DNA of 64,000 nt. Source: Rebecca billardiae RCC1528. Its lineage: Eukaryota > Haptophyta. Positions 46,716 through 56,912 of the stretch are shown one piece after another. The notes below the pieces were generated by a model. That model did no database searches, was not told where the DNA came from, and saw only the letters and a list, made by a program, of their open reading frames with translations. The DNA lies in NCBI GenBank assembly GCA_965240325.2, contig OZ251229.1, forward strand, positions 1,922,001-1,986,000, in the 5' to 3' direction. The position numbers were made by a program, and so were the translations under genes. Position 1 is the first letter of the stretch; the number at the start of each line of letters is the position of its first letter.

Positions 46716-46950
46716 CGCAGCCGCGGTGGCGTGCAAGTCTTCTGGCGCGCAGGTTGCGAGGCTCCGTCGTCCGGTGCGTTCAGTTGGCGAGCGCTCCGGA
46801 CTCCGGAGGCAAAATTGACCTGCTTGCTGGTACCAGTATTTGTAAATAGGGACCGATAGGGTGCTGCTGCTCAGCACTGACAGCAGACAGGCACTGCGGG
46901 CCGTCCTGCGGGCCCTGGCAACTACGTTCACGCGTTCGGGTACAGGTACA

Positions 46951-48913
46951 TCACCGTCCATTGGCCCCGCTGCCAAGGCCACCAGAAGCGCTCGCCGATG
47001 CTGGGCGTCCATTCCCGCCACCCGCGCCACCCGTCGCCGCCGTGGGCGCGCCTCCACCGCCTGTCACGCTCACAGCCTGGCGCGCGCGACCACCGCCGGC
47101 CGGCTGCGGGCCGGCGCCGTCCGCCCACACGGCGTGGCTCACGAGCAGCTCCTGCATCAGCGGCACGATCTTGACGTTGGACACGTCCTCGAGCACGTCG
47201 GCGACCTCGTGCTCGCTCGCCGCCGCCATCAGCGCGTCGCGTCGGAAGCGGAGCAGCGCCGCGGCCGCGAGCGCGAGCACGTCCAACGAATCGTATCCGA
47301 TCACCCGGTCCCAGAGCAGGAGCACCTGGTCGACCTCGAGGTAGCCGACGAAGGCGAAGACGAGCCAGTCGAAGGCGAGCTCGGTGGGGTGCGCGCCGAT
47401 CTGCGCGAGGTGGTGGAACAGCCGCGGCTCCGCCTCGTGCAGCAGCCCCTCGAACAGCTTGAGCAGCGGGAGCAGCGTGCCGCCTGCGGCAGAGAAGGTG
47501 TGTAAGTAACACCAGTACCGCGCCCACATGGCCCGCAGCAGCGGGTACAGCTCGGCTGCGGAGCCGCACAGGTAGCACAGCGGGCAGGCGAAGGAGGCGA
47601 GGCCGCGGAACGGGATGATACCGGACGGCGGGAAGTGGTACGCCGCCGCGCCGCCGCTCGTCGGCGGCTCGTGCTGCTCAGAGCCGGCCGCGAGCGCGCG
47701 GATCGGCGGGACCGTAGTGTGGGCCGCGCGCTGCGCCACCCAAGGATCTCGCACGAGGGCGAGGGTGACCTCCTCGAGCAGGTCGGCGAAGACGAAGAAG
47801 GCCTCGTCGTCGAGCGCGGCGCGCACGTCCGCGCGGACCGACGCGTCGGTGAGCAGCTCGACACGCCGCACCTCCGCCTGCAGCGCGGCATACTCGCGAT
47901 CGGTGCGCGCAGTCCGCGTCGCGTCGAGCGCGGCCTGCCACACGCGCGCGCGCAGGTTGCTCGGCACGCCGGTGCGCGCGTAGTGGCTGACGAGCGGCAC
48001 GTGGCCGCCGCTGAGCACGTGCGTGCCGACGCGCTGCCGCTCCTCGTGGAACCACGAGCGCAGCTCGTCGTCCACGCCCACCTGCCGCGCCGTGGCCAGC
48101 TCGCGCAGCGCATCCGCCAGCTCGGACACGCTCGGGTGCGCGAGCTCGAGCGCAATCGCTCCGGGCCGGCGCAGGCCTGTGTACCGTGAGGAGTGGTTCG
48201 GGTGGTTGATGGCGAGGATGCGCTCGAGCAGCTCCGCGGGATCGTACACGTGCGCGGCGGCGGCTGAGCCGTCGGCTCCCTGCTCGGTCGCACCACCGCT
48301 CGCCGCCGCGGCCGGTGCGGCCGCGAGCGCGCCGTTCACGCCGACGTCCAAACTGCCGCCCGGAGCGTCGGCGAGCCACACAAAGGGGCGGCCGAGCTGC
48401 TGCGAGAGCGAGCGCAGGCGCTCGAGGACGTGGGCGGCCCACTCGTCCTGCAGCGCGCGCAGCACGTCAAGCCGCTCGCCCGTCCGCGCGGCGGGCGGGA
48501 GCGGTGGTCGCGGACGGTCGTCGCGCGCGTGCCCGCGCCGCCCCCTTCCGCGTCCGCCGGCCATGCCGCGCCCCCTGCCGTGCCTGCGCGGGTGGCCATT
48601 CGCGGCGCGAGGGGCGCAGCGCGGTGAGAGACACGCTGCCCGCCGGGTTCGCGCGCGCTCGCTGTGCAGCCGCGGACTTGGGACGGAGCACGCACCGCGC
48701 GCGGCCGGAGCTGTTGAGGCCAGCGCTCTCGGCGTAGAAGCGGAACGCGGCGGCGCGGAGGTCCTTGCCCAGGCCGCGCCGCTCGAGCACGTTGTCGATG
48801 GCCGGTGAGATGTCACTGCCTTTGTACGACGGCTTCACCATCTCCTCCTTCACCGCGCGCTTCAGCATCCAATACTCGGAGAGCGCGCCAAGCGGCGGTT
48901 TGTTCGCCGCCAT
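46951..48913 (-). CDS. TBC1D19-like RabGAP, 2 exons
   Basis: Exons are 48913-48696 and 48583-46951 (616 aa); the intron is GT-AG, phase 2. The start MAANKPPLGALSEYWMLKRA begins a helical N-terminal region. The TBC part contains SNLRARVWQAALD, FPPSGIIPFRGLASFACPLC, HHLAQIGAHPTELAFDWLVF and VDQVLLLWDRVIGYDSLDVL, with a following VLEDVSNVKIVPLMQELL. These match vertebrate TBC1D19 in order and spacing as I remember it. Canonical TBC GAPs use an Arg and a Gln finger (IxxDxxR, YxQ); I do not see either clearly, as in TBC1D19, so GAP activity is uncertain. A Gly-rich C-terminal tail is added. Divergent from the P4H-like gene (109 bp). Confidence 0.85.
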
Positions 48914-49022
48914 GGCCTTGGTCAGCGGGCACGCGGATGCAAGGAGTCGACCGGCCGGGGCGATCGAAACTGGAAAGGATGGCGGCCTCCGCACGGGCAG
49001 GGTGAGGTGTGTCACTGAGACG
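48914..49022. promoter_or_regulatory. Compact divergent promoter (TBC1D19-like / P4H-like)
   Basis: Only 109 bp separate the two outward-facing ATGs, so both 5' UTRs must be very short or overlap. Confidence 0.5.
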
Positions 49023-49946
49023 ATGCGGAGTGAAGCGGCGGCTCTTTTCGCGCTCCTCGTCTTGGGTGTGTGCGACGCGCGAGAGGAGTGCGCCGCGCGC
49101 GAGGGCAGTGATGCTTGCGATCAACCTAGTGCCGGAATGCCGCGACGCGTCTCGTCCTCGCCGCGCGTGTACGTGATCGACGACCTCTTCAGCACCGCCG
49201 AGTGTGAGAAGCTGATCGTCACAGCCCAAGCCAACGGCATGCGCGATGCAGGCATCATGTCGGGCAAAGGCGAGCAGAAAGCCAAGGGCGACACGCGCGT
49301 CTCTCTGACGACGACGCTTGGCGTGCACGGACGGCATGGCGCCAAGGGCGACGCCACGCTTGCAATGTGGCGCGAGCGGATGGCGGATGCGGCCATGATG
49401 CCTGTGGCGAACGCCGAGGCGCTGGCGGTGACGCAGTACGTGGGCGGGAAGGGGCACAAGTACGAGCTCCACTTCGACTCGGCGCTCAAGGTCGGCCGCG
49501 TGGCAACTGTCCTCGTCTTCCTCACCGATGTGCAGCAAGGTGGCGAGCTCATGTTTCCATGGGCGGAGGCTGCGGGCGCTCGCACGGGTCGCGCAGCCGA
49601 ATCGCTTGACGGCGTGACCGGACGAGGGCGGCCTCTGTCCGAGCTGGAGGGCGTCAGCAAGGAGCCGCCAATCGCTCCGATGTGCACCAGCCCGGCCGAC
49701 CCCGCACTCAAGATCGCCCCGAGGCGCGGTCGCGCCGTGGTGTTCTTCACTCACGCCCCGGACCTCCGGCGGCACGGGTACGACGCCATGCACGCCGGGT
49801 GCCCTCCGCTCCGTGCGGGGGAGGACAAGTGGATCGCGCAGCTCTTCATCAAGTGGCACGAGATCGATGAGCCCAACCTGGTGGCTCGCGCGATGGATGT
49901 GCTCAACGACAACTGGCAGATGCCGCTGCTCGGCGGGCCGCCGTGA
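49023..49946 (+). CDS. Prolyl-4-hydroxylase-like 2-oxoglutarate/Fe(II) oxygenase, secretory
   Basis: 307 aa, single exon. The N-terminus MRSEAAALFALLVLGVCDA is a signal peptide or anchor. The P4H alpha-type domain starts at RVYVIDDLFSTAECEKLI. Iron ligands are visible as YELHFDSA (HxD, about 151-153) and a distal His in MHAGCPP (about 257), with the 2-oxoglutarate-binding Lys in GEDKWIAQLFIKW (about 269). TVLVFLTDVQQGGELMFP is the conserved central strand pair. Such enzymes hydroxylate proline in secreted or cell-wall proteins (ER or Golgi). The start is set by the signal peptide; the frame is open upstream but overlaps the TBC gene antisense. Confidence 0.88.
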   Translation: MRSEAAALFALLVLGVCDAREECAAREGSDACDQPSAGMPRRVSSSPRVYVIDDLFSTAECEKLIVTAQANGMRDAGIMSGKGEQKAKGDTRVSLTTTLGVHGRHGAKGDATLAMWRERMADAAMMPVANAEALAVTQYVGGKGHKYELHFDSALKVGRVATVLVFLTDVQQGGELMFPWAEAAGARTGRAAESLDGVTGRGRPLSELEGVSKEPPIAPMCTSPADPALKIAPRRGRAVVFFTHAPDLRRHGYDAMHAGCPPLRAGEDKWIAQLFIKWHEIDEPNLVARAMDVLNDNWQMPLLGGPP

Positions 49947-50307
49947 CGACGGGCCCGGCAAGGGCCGTAGCGGCGTAGCGGGCCCAGGGGCGGGGACGGG
50001 CCAGCGCCCAGCAGGCGGCTTATTTTAAATAAGTTAGCGCTATTAGTTAGTAAAGTACTCGTAGTTAGTAGAGCGCAGTAATGACCTGAGCTGATCGGCT
50101 GATGCGGCTTGACTAGTAGCAGCCGGTCGTCTGGTCGTCATTCGGAAATTTGAATTACTACTGTGTAATTATTTGTAATTTGTTCGTCAATAAATAATTA
50201 TTGAGTCAGTCTGCTTACTCAGTAGCTTAGTTCACCTCGAAAACTGTACACATACATAAAATGTCGCCGGTCGTCGTTTTTGAATATGCCGGCCATGCGG
50301 CATGCCA

Positions 50308-50340
<33 letters not shown>

Positions 50341-50934
50341 GAATAAATCAGTTTCGTCGTCATGGCATCAATAAGCTATCTGGCAGCATTGCCATTGCGC
50401 TTTTTTTTACAGTAGTTACTGATGATGAAATATGAAGTCGTCGGTTATTGCAGGCCCATTTGCACTTGCACTTGCAGCAGGGTCATCCGAGCACCATTGC
50501 CACCGCCTGCGCCACCGGTGACCGGAATCACGCTGTGAGTCGCGGGCTGATGAGTACTCTATCTAGTCGACTGGCTAGTCGCACCGGGAATTTGCAGGCG
50601 CCGGGGCAGGCCGCCCGTAATATGCCGCCCGTGACTCGTCAACGTAACTGCCGCAGTGCCACGCGGTGGCTCTCTCTTGGCAATAAGTCACTTTGGCAAG
50701 TGCGGCTGTGAGCAGGCAGCATTCAGCAATCGGCAGTAGTGGCCACTCCTGCCCGGATCGCGGCGGGCCGGCGCAACTCGGTCCGCGCGACGACAGACCG
50801 TAGTACTCTCATCAGCAGCAGCTCAGTAGAGCCGTGCGGGGGCCCGCCCGTGCTGACAGTTATTAACTACAGACAGATGCGCGGTGAGTCGTACCGCTAA
50901 ATCGGTCGCAATGATGAGTCTGCAGTCTTAATCA
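49947..50934. other. AT-richer spacer with short (TA)n
   Basis: Includes a (TA)n run at about 50318-50340 and an A/T-rich stretch near 50140-50240. A small + frame (50448-50711) has no domain. No supported gene. Confidence 0.5.
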
Positions 50935-52007
50935 CACGTAGTTCTTGACAATGCACACGTTCGTGTCTGAAAACTTGGCGCAGGCCATCGCCACCGACCC
51001 CAGGTACATGCCCTTTGTCGGATTTGCCAGCTCAATCGAGCCGAGGCACAGCAGGTCGATCTCCTCCCGATCGACAATGGCCGAGATGTGCTGCTCGTTG
51101 CTCTCGCCGCCGCGGCGGTAAATGCCCTCGAAGCGCGAGTCCTTCACGCGTCGGAGCGAGAGGGCCTTGGCGCACTCCGCCTCGTACAGCGGCTTGATGT
51201 TCTTGTACTGATGGCTCGGCTCCGCATGGTTGCTGCCGTCGTACACGTGGAAGGCGATCAGCCGGTCGTGCGGGTGGGCCATCGCCACGGCTTTGTCAAA
51301 GGCGCGCTTTGCAATCGTCGAGCCGTCCACCTGCGTCGCGGTGCGAGCGGCGGCAGGTCAGCGGGGCAGCGGGCGCGGTGTGCGCGCGGCGGCGCGCCAG
51401 TCGAGTCACACATAGCCGACGCTCATGCTCACGGGGCCTCGCGCGCGTGGCGGTAGCGGCTCGCGGGCGCCGCGCGCACCGCGACGCCGATGGTGAGCGG
51501 CGGCCTCGGCTGCATCGGGTTGACCTCATCGGACTGCTTGAAGTCCAGCTTCCCGCCGTGCGTGCCACGCACGAGGATGACGGGCACCTTGACGTGCATC
51601 AGGCACTGTTCGGCCACGGATCCCAACGGCCGCGCCGTCGAGCCGGCCAATCGGTTCGCCTCGGCGCCGCGGCCGCTCGCGCCGACAACCAGCGCCTTTG
51701 ACCTCCGGTTCGCAACGCCAACAATCAGATTCGCGATGTTGCCGTCCTGCTTGAGCGCGACCGTCTCCCCGTGCACTTGCTCGGGACGCAGCCGTAGCTT
51801 CAGCGCCTCGATCTGCGCGTTCTTTTCCAGCGTTTCTGCCTCAATCGCCTTGTGATCCTTGCCCGCAGTGGACGCCTCGCCATCGACCACGTGCACGACG
51901 AGCAGGGTGTCCTTGTCCTGCATGCACATCAGGGCCATGCGCATGGCCTTGTACCCGAGGTCACTGCCATCGAGAGCCACACAGTAGCTGTACACCCGGT
52001 TCGACAT
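50932..52007 (-). CDS. Two-domain universal stress protein (UspA-like), 2 exons
   Basis: Exons are 52007-51480 and 51330-50932 (308 aa). The GT-AG intron is phase 0 and lies at the start of the second domain (PLTIGVAV|DGSTIAKRAF). Domain 1 (about 5-150) begins YSYCVALDGSDLGYKAMRMA and has the ATP-binding-type loop VVGASGRG...GSVAEQCLMHVKVPVILV. Domain 2 (about 168-308) begins IGVAVDGSTIAKRAFDKAV, with LCLGSIELANPTKGMYLGSV in place of the canonical GxRGx9GS loop, so nucleotide binding is likelier in domain 1. The intron between repeats is consistent with an ancient tandem duplication. Usp proteins are small soluble stress-response proteins. Confidence 0.88.
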
Positions 52008-52426
52008 CCCGCCTGAGGGGCCGCTGGGCCACGGAGCCGCACGACGGCGCAGCGCAGCAGCACGTCCTCCCCGCTGCAGGAGCTCGAGCAGAGCAGCCCT
52101 GGCGCGCGCAGCCCTGGCCGGGCGGCACTCTGCTGTAACGAAATCTCGTAACAGTCGTGTCAGTCGTCCTGCTTGCCGTTTGTCACTCGTCAGAGGTCAC
52201 GGTCACGATCACGATGCCGCCCGGCCGATATCACCGCTCTCTCATTGCAGCCTGAAACGGCCGAGCGGGCCACTCGACGCGAGCGGCGAGGGCCACTCGG
52301 CCATTTCAGGCTGATTAGATGTGGCTGGGCCGATAGATCATATCTGCATCGAACATATCGAGTCATGAGTCGAGCGGCTGAAGCTGACGAGACGCGCGCT
52401 GAAGCCTGCGCGCCTGGCGAGTCGTT
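52008..52426. other. Spacer between Usp and membrane-protein genes
   Basis: Contains the Usp promoter. There is an imperfect inverted repeat around 52248-52312 (GCAGCCTGAAACGGCCGAGC and the inverse TGGCCGAGTGGCC...TTTCAGGCTG region). No gene seen. Confidence 0.4.
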
Positions 52427-54697
52427 CTAAGCCTGCTTGAAGCTCGGAATGATCATGCGCTGGCGCAGTGCTTCTCGGCGCGCGCTCTTACGCCTGTCCA
52501 GCTCATCGCGGCGGGTGGCGACGAGCTCCACGATCGACTCGATCGCCGTGTCCTCGAGCTGCTGCGGGTCCGGTGGGGTCGCGCCGACAGTGCCACCGCC
52601 CTCCACGTAGCAGCCGTCCACCTCGTACAGGTGCACGATGAGGTGGCACAGCGCGTCCGTCACGGCAAGCACGTTCATTAGGAATTGGATCTGCATGTTG
52701 AGCACAAACTGGACAGCCAGGCCCCAGTTCGCACGCGCATACGCGAGGAGCTCGATCTCCACGCGGCGGTCCACCTCCTCCTCGATCTCGGCACGCTGCG
52801 CCTCGCTCAGCCCGGCGTACGCGCTGAGCGCCCGCCGCACCGCCAAGCGCCAGGCCCAGATGGCGAGGCACGCGACTGCAAAGGCGGTGATGACCATCTT
52901 GGACACCTGCGCCTTCTTGATCGCCGGCATCGCGCCGGAGAAGTCGAGCTCGTTGCGGCGCTTGACGCGCGAGCCCGCGATGGCGTACCCGGCGGTGGCG
53001 CACGACATGCCCAGCGCGAACCCCGCAAACCACCAGTCGCCCACAAGGTGCAGTGGGAGCAGGAAGGTGCCGAACGAGAGGAAGAAAATAATCATTGGGA
53101 TGAATTGCATCATGAAGCCCCAGATCGAGCTCTCGGGCACGAGCGACTTCCACAGCGAGAGCGCGCGGACGAGGGCGGGCGCGATGGAGAGCAGCACCGG
53201 CGCCACCTTGGCGTACACGAGCAGGGACACCTGCGCACGCGCTGCGGCGACCAGCGCTGGCTTGGTCGGTGACGCGCCCACGTCTGCAGAGATCAGCCTG
53301 TCCATGTCGAAGGTCGCGTACCACGGCACGCAGGTCACGACGATCGGTGGCAGGATGTTGAAGAAGAAGCCGATGCGCGCGCGCCGCTGCGACTCGAGGA
53401 ACGCGCGAGCGATGCCGTCTTGCGCCGGGCCGACGAACCCAGCGGTGCGCGCGTCTGCAGAGCCATCCTCGCCGCTCGCGCCGCCAGCGGCCGCAGGTCG
53501 CGACGAGCCGTCAGCGGCGTCGGCCGGCCGTGTGCGACACCCACAGCAGCGGCATCCGCAGCAGCCGCAGCAGCGGCGGAGGGTGACGGTGTACGCGAGC
53601 ACGTAGCAGACCATCGCCACCAGCTGGCCGAGGATCGGGATGCCCTGCATCCCAGTGCTGAGCGCCCAGACGTGGCACTGGGTCTGCACCGACTCCAGGT
53701 ACAGGTCGACGCGCCCGCAGAGCGCGTCCAGCGCCTGCGAGCTGAAGCTGCTCACCACGGAGTCGAGCAGATCGCTCGCCAGCTGCGACTGCGCCGCGTT
53801 GATGGAGCCCAGGAGCTCCTCCTGCCGCGCCTGCGTGCCCGCGCTCGCAGAGGCCGAGCACAGCGAATCGCGGATCCGGCGCGTTTGCGCGCCGCACGCC
53901 GCGACGCACTCGTTGCGCACCGCGCTGCCGACTTCCCAACCAGTCGCACTGAGGACATTCTCCCCGGCCCAGCCCAGAGCGTCGAGCGCCTCTGCCGCCG
54001 TCTCGCGGGACGGCGCCACCCGGTCGGCCAGCTCGGAGATGCTCCTGCTGCAGCGCGCAAGCAACGAGCTGCGTGTGTATGCGCTGCTGTTGCGGGCCAC
54101 GTCTGCGGAGGCGTTCGCGGCGAGGAGAGCGGTCTCCACCTCGAACGCGGCGGCATCTGCAGCGTCCATACACTCACGCCCAACCCCGTCCTCGAGGTAC
54201 CCGAGCTGCTCGTCGCACACGCGCGCGCACTGCTCGAAGGAGACCGCCTCAAGCCGATCGAGGAAGCCGACAACGTCCACCGTGGACTGGCGGTCGGGTG
54301 CTGGGCTGCACGCACTCTGGTCGCCCGCGCCCGTCGAGTCCGTCGAAGGCACGACAATGCCGGTGACGAGGCTGACGAAGAGCAAGAGGATGATGGTGAT
54401 GAACGATGACCTGCGCCATGCAACGTAGTTCACGGCTGCCGAAGGCTGCGACTCCTCCTCGGCCTTCTCGTCATAGAACCGAAGATCGCGCGCGCCGTGC
54501 GCGTTCAGATTGCCCGCATACGCGCGAGGGACGTGACGGATGAACCACGCGCGCTCTATCTTGCCGCGAGGGACGTGACGGATGACCACTCGTGCTACTC
54601 CCGCGTCCTTTCGCCCGCCAAACGAACGGGCGGATCGGCGTGCGTCCGCTTGCGGCGACGCTTTCACGTCGTGGCAAAGCCACGTTCCATCCAGCAT
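52427..54697 (-). CDS. Polytopic membrane protein with a Cys-rich lumenal domain, family unknown
   Basis: The frame from stop 52427 is open past 54697. The ATG at 54697 gives 756 aa and one at 54736 would add 13. First comes a helix SSFITIILLLFVSLVTGIVV, then an extracellular or lumenal domain of about 230 residues with paired Cys and NxS/T sites (ANAS, RNSS), then a second helix (ILGQLVAMVCYVLAYTV). It is followed at once by CCGCCGCRCCGC, a probable palmitoylation cluster. At least five more hydrophobic segments follow, including SIWGFMMQFIPMIIFFLSFG and VSKMVITAFAVACLAIWAW. A charged EIEEEVDRRVEIELL helix and a polar tail end the protein. I do not recognise the family; the topology resembles large protist multi-pass surface proteins. 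The N-terminal ~80 residues include the promoter-like duplicated motif and may not be translated. Confidence 0.7.
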   Translation of the reverse strand: MLDGTWLCHDVKASPQADARRSARSFGGRKDAGVARVVIRHVPRGKIERAWFIRHVPRAYAGNLNAHGARDLRFYDEKAEEESQPSAAVNYVAWRRSSFITIILLLFVSLVTGIVVPSTDSTGAGDQSACSPAPDRQSTVDVVGFLDRLEAVSFEQCARVCDEQLGYLEDGVGRECMDAADAAAFEVETALLAANASADVARNSSAYTRSSLLARCSRSISELADRVAPSRETAAEALDALGWAGENVLSATGWEVGSAVRNECVAACGAQTRRIRDSLCSASASAGTQARQEELLGSINAAQSQLASDLLDSVVSSFSSQALDALCGRVDLYLESVQTQCHVWALSTGMQGIPILGQLVAMVCYVLAYTVTLRRCCGCCGCRCCGCRTRPADAADGSSRPAAAGGASGEDGSADARTAGFVGPAQDGIARAFLESQRRARIGFFFNILPPIVVTCVPWYATFDMDRLISADVGASPTKPALVAAARAQVSLLVYAKVAPVLLSIAPALVRALSLWKSLVPESSIWGFMMQFIPMIIFFLSFGTFLLPLHLVGDWWFAGFALGMSCATAGYAIAGSRVKRRNELDFSGAMPAIKKAQVSKMVITAFAVACLAIWAWRLAVRRALSAYAGLSEAQRAEIEEEVDRRVEIELLAYARANWGLAVQFVLNMQIQFLMNVLAVTDALCHLIVHLYEVDGCYVEGGGTVGATPPDPQQLEDTAIESIVELVATRRDELDRRKSARREALRQRMIIPSFKQA
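54523..54585. promoter_or_regulatory. Duplicated 21-bp ACGTGAC-containing element
   Basis: A 21-bp unit starting CGCGAGGGACGTGACGGATG is perfectly repeated at 54523-54543 and 54565-54585 (42-bp spacing). Its ACGTGAC core resembles bZIP/CRE-type sites. It lies 110-170 bp upstream of the YbaK-type start. In the opposite strand the repeats translate as two IRHVPR copies in the membrane protein's N-terminus. Confidence 0.55.
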
Positions 54698-55685
54698 GGA
54701 GGCGGCCCTTCTCGGCGCGCTGGACGCCCTGTCCATCGAGCATGAAATCTACCGCCACGCGGCGGTGAAGGACGTGAAGGAGGCTCTTGAGGTGGAGAAG
54801 TCGTGCGGGCTTGACGCGGTCGTCGCGGCCCGCACGAAGAACCTCTTCTTGACGGACAAGAGGAAGACGCGCCGCTGGCTCGTCTCGGCATCGATTGAGA
54901 GCAAGGTCGATCTGAAGCAGCTCACCAGCGCGCTGCAGACGACGGACCTCAAGTTCGCCTCCGACCTAACCGAGACGATCGGTCTCGCCGCGGGCTCGGT
55001 GACCCCTTTTGGCGTGCTCAACGACAGCGCGCACAAGGTGATCTCGGTCGTCGATCAGTCGCTGCTCGACGGCTCGCGCGGTGCACGCGTCCTCGCGCAC
55101 CCGATGCACAACGAGGCGACGGTGAGCATCTCGGCGGATGGTCTCCTCAGCTTCCTCCGCTCGCGGCAGCACGATCCGATCATCGTGCGCTTCGCCGCCG
55201 ACGGCGCGTGCGAGGTGCTCGCATCGCCCGAGCAGCCCCCCGTCGCTCAGCCCGCTGCCGCAGCTGCGGCGGACGGCGCAGCTGCGGCGGACGGCGACGC
55301 GAGCCAGGGCGGCACGGCGGGCGATACGTTGGAGCTGTCAAAGAAGGCGCAGAAGAAGCTGGCGAAGGGGCGCGTGAAGCTCTCCACCATCGAGCAGAAG
55401 GAGGCGGCGAAGAAGCAGGAGAAGCCGCGCGCCGCGCAGCAGGGCGCGACCGCGGCGAGCGTGTATGGCAAGGTGGAGGCTGCGATGGTCGATGAGCTGC
55501 TTGGCCGGATCCGGGAGGGCGCGCTGGCGCTGGGCGAGGGCGAGGGCGCCGAGCTCGAGCTTCGCGAGCAGCTCGAGCGCATGATCGCGCCGCACATCGC
55601 CGCCGTGCGAAATGCGGGTTACGTCGAGGGCCACAGCGCGCGGCAGACGCAGCCGGCAGTCAAGAATCCGGTCCTCAAGTTCTGA
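54696..55685 (+). CDS. YbaK/ProX-type aminoacyl-tRNA deacylase-domain protein
   Basis: 329 aa, no intron. The start MEAALLGALDALSIEHEIYR opens the domain directly. The YbaK/PrdX fold spans about residues 5-170. RTKNLFLTDKRKTRRWLVSA is the family K-NLFL-D core. GLAAGSVTPFGVLND is the conserved GxGSVSPF-like substrate loop. HPMHNEATVSISADGLLSFL ends the domain, as in Prdx1/PRORSD1 proteins that deacylate Ala-tRNA(Pro). Residues about 180-329 add an acidic/Ala linker and a basic helical segment (LSKKAQKKLAKGRVKLSTIE) that could bind RNA; that part is not usual for bacterial YbaK. The ATG overlaps a minus-strand ATG of the neighbour at a CATG. Confidence 0.88.
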   Translation: MEAALLGALDALSIEHEIYRHAAVKDVKEALEVEKSCGLDAVVAARTKNLFLTDKRKTRRWLVSASIESKVDLKQLTSALQTTDLKFASDLTETIGLAAGSVTPFGVLNDSAHKVISVVDQSLLDGSRGARVLAHPMHNEATVSISADGLLSFLRSRQHDPIIVRFAADGACEVLASPEQPPVAQPAAAAAADGAAAADGDASQGGTAGDTLELSKKAQKKLAKGRVKLSTIEQKEAAKKQEKPRAAQQGATAASVYGKVEAAMVDELLGRIREGALALGEGEGAELELREQLERMIAPHIAAVRNAGYVEGHSARQTQPAVKNPVLKF

Positions 55686-56912
55686 GCCAGCAGCAGGCGC
55701 GGTTGGCCGCGATGCCCGAGCAGACGGGTGGCTGCGCGCACCGCAGATTCTGGCCGACGGCTGCGGCGAGGCGCCGATGCGCTCGACAGCACGCGATCGG
55801 GCCTTAACACTCTCGCCGCACCAGCAGCCACCACGCTTGCCCCGGGGCAGAGCAGATGCCGATGCGGCGACGCGACTCTGACGCTTAGCTATGATACGTC
55901 CACGACATCGTCAGGCGGCAGTCTCCGACTCCGCCCGGGGACGTCTCAACCCAGCGGTGAACGGAGTGCGACGGACCATTGAACGGTATAGTCACAGTAG
56001 TCAGCATCACTGAGCAGGCACGGCCGCTCTACTGCTCTGATAAACTTCTAGCTTCCGAGATAGTACTACTAACTACGCTCTACAGTACGACAGCACGGTC
56101 GTGATCTCAGACGAAGCAGAACTCCGACGATGCCGATCGGTATGACGGAGAATCATATCCATGACGATCACCGGGTTACCAGTCGGACCGCCCACTACAG
56201 TAGTGGCGGGCCCGGGCACTACTTACTCTCTCGGCGCCGTGATCCGCGTGCGCGGATCGGACTCCAGCGCTAGCAGTCCACTGCTAATTCAGATATTACT
56301 ATACTCTGAAGTCGCTCAGAGTTAGTCGCTAGCTGTACGAGTATAACGACGGAGTACGGTCCGCTAGTCGTCGTCCAGTGCCGTCGGCGTTACACAGTGG
56401 CAGTCAGTCACTGATTGCGCCGCATCTGGCGGGCCCCAGCCCGCCGGTGGCGCTGATGGCACCAGTGACTCTGACGAGTTGTGACGACGAACTAAGTCTA
56501 ATAATAGCGCAGCTGCTAGTCGTTAGTAATGTACTACGACGACGATCGACTGATTCTGTCGATCGTCACGCACTTCTAAGTAAATGAACGGGTCACGATG
56601 ATATTCGAATTCGTTACTCAGAACGGCGGCCATGGCGCCGGTACCCGCGGGTACGCGGCGGGACCGCGTTGCCCGCCGCCGCCCAGTAGTTATCGAGACG
56701 ATGCCGAGTCGCCGATGCCGGCCCCGATGGTACGGGTCGGAGCTTATCATTAACTGCTGCTACTCGGCGCGCGCGGACGATGTCTCTGGCTAGTGGCTCT
56801 GAGCTACGCGCGCCGCCTACGCGCATGGCCGATGCCCGATCGGCGGGATCGGCGCACCGTGGACTCGAGGCAGCTCCGCCAACTGCTGTTCGTCGGCCTT
56901 GCTCGATGATCA
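55686..56912. other. Gene-poor spacer
   Basis: About 1.2 kb of moderate-GC sequence with frequent stops in every frame. No supported gene, RNA gene or strong repeat seen. Confidence 0.5.

Noticed and set aside
45397-46818. 473-codon + strand frame antisense to the ARM-BTB gene
   Set aside because: It is a regular shadow of the ARM repeats on the opposite strand (repeating SSLAELSSGTSAGMAPASAI); the minus reading has clear ARM and BTB motifs.
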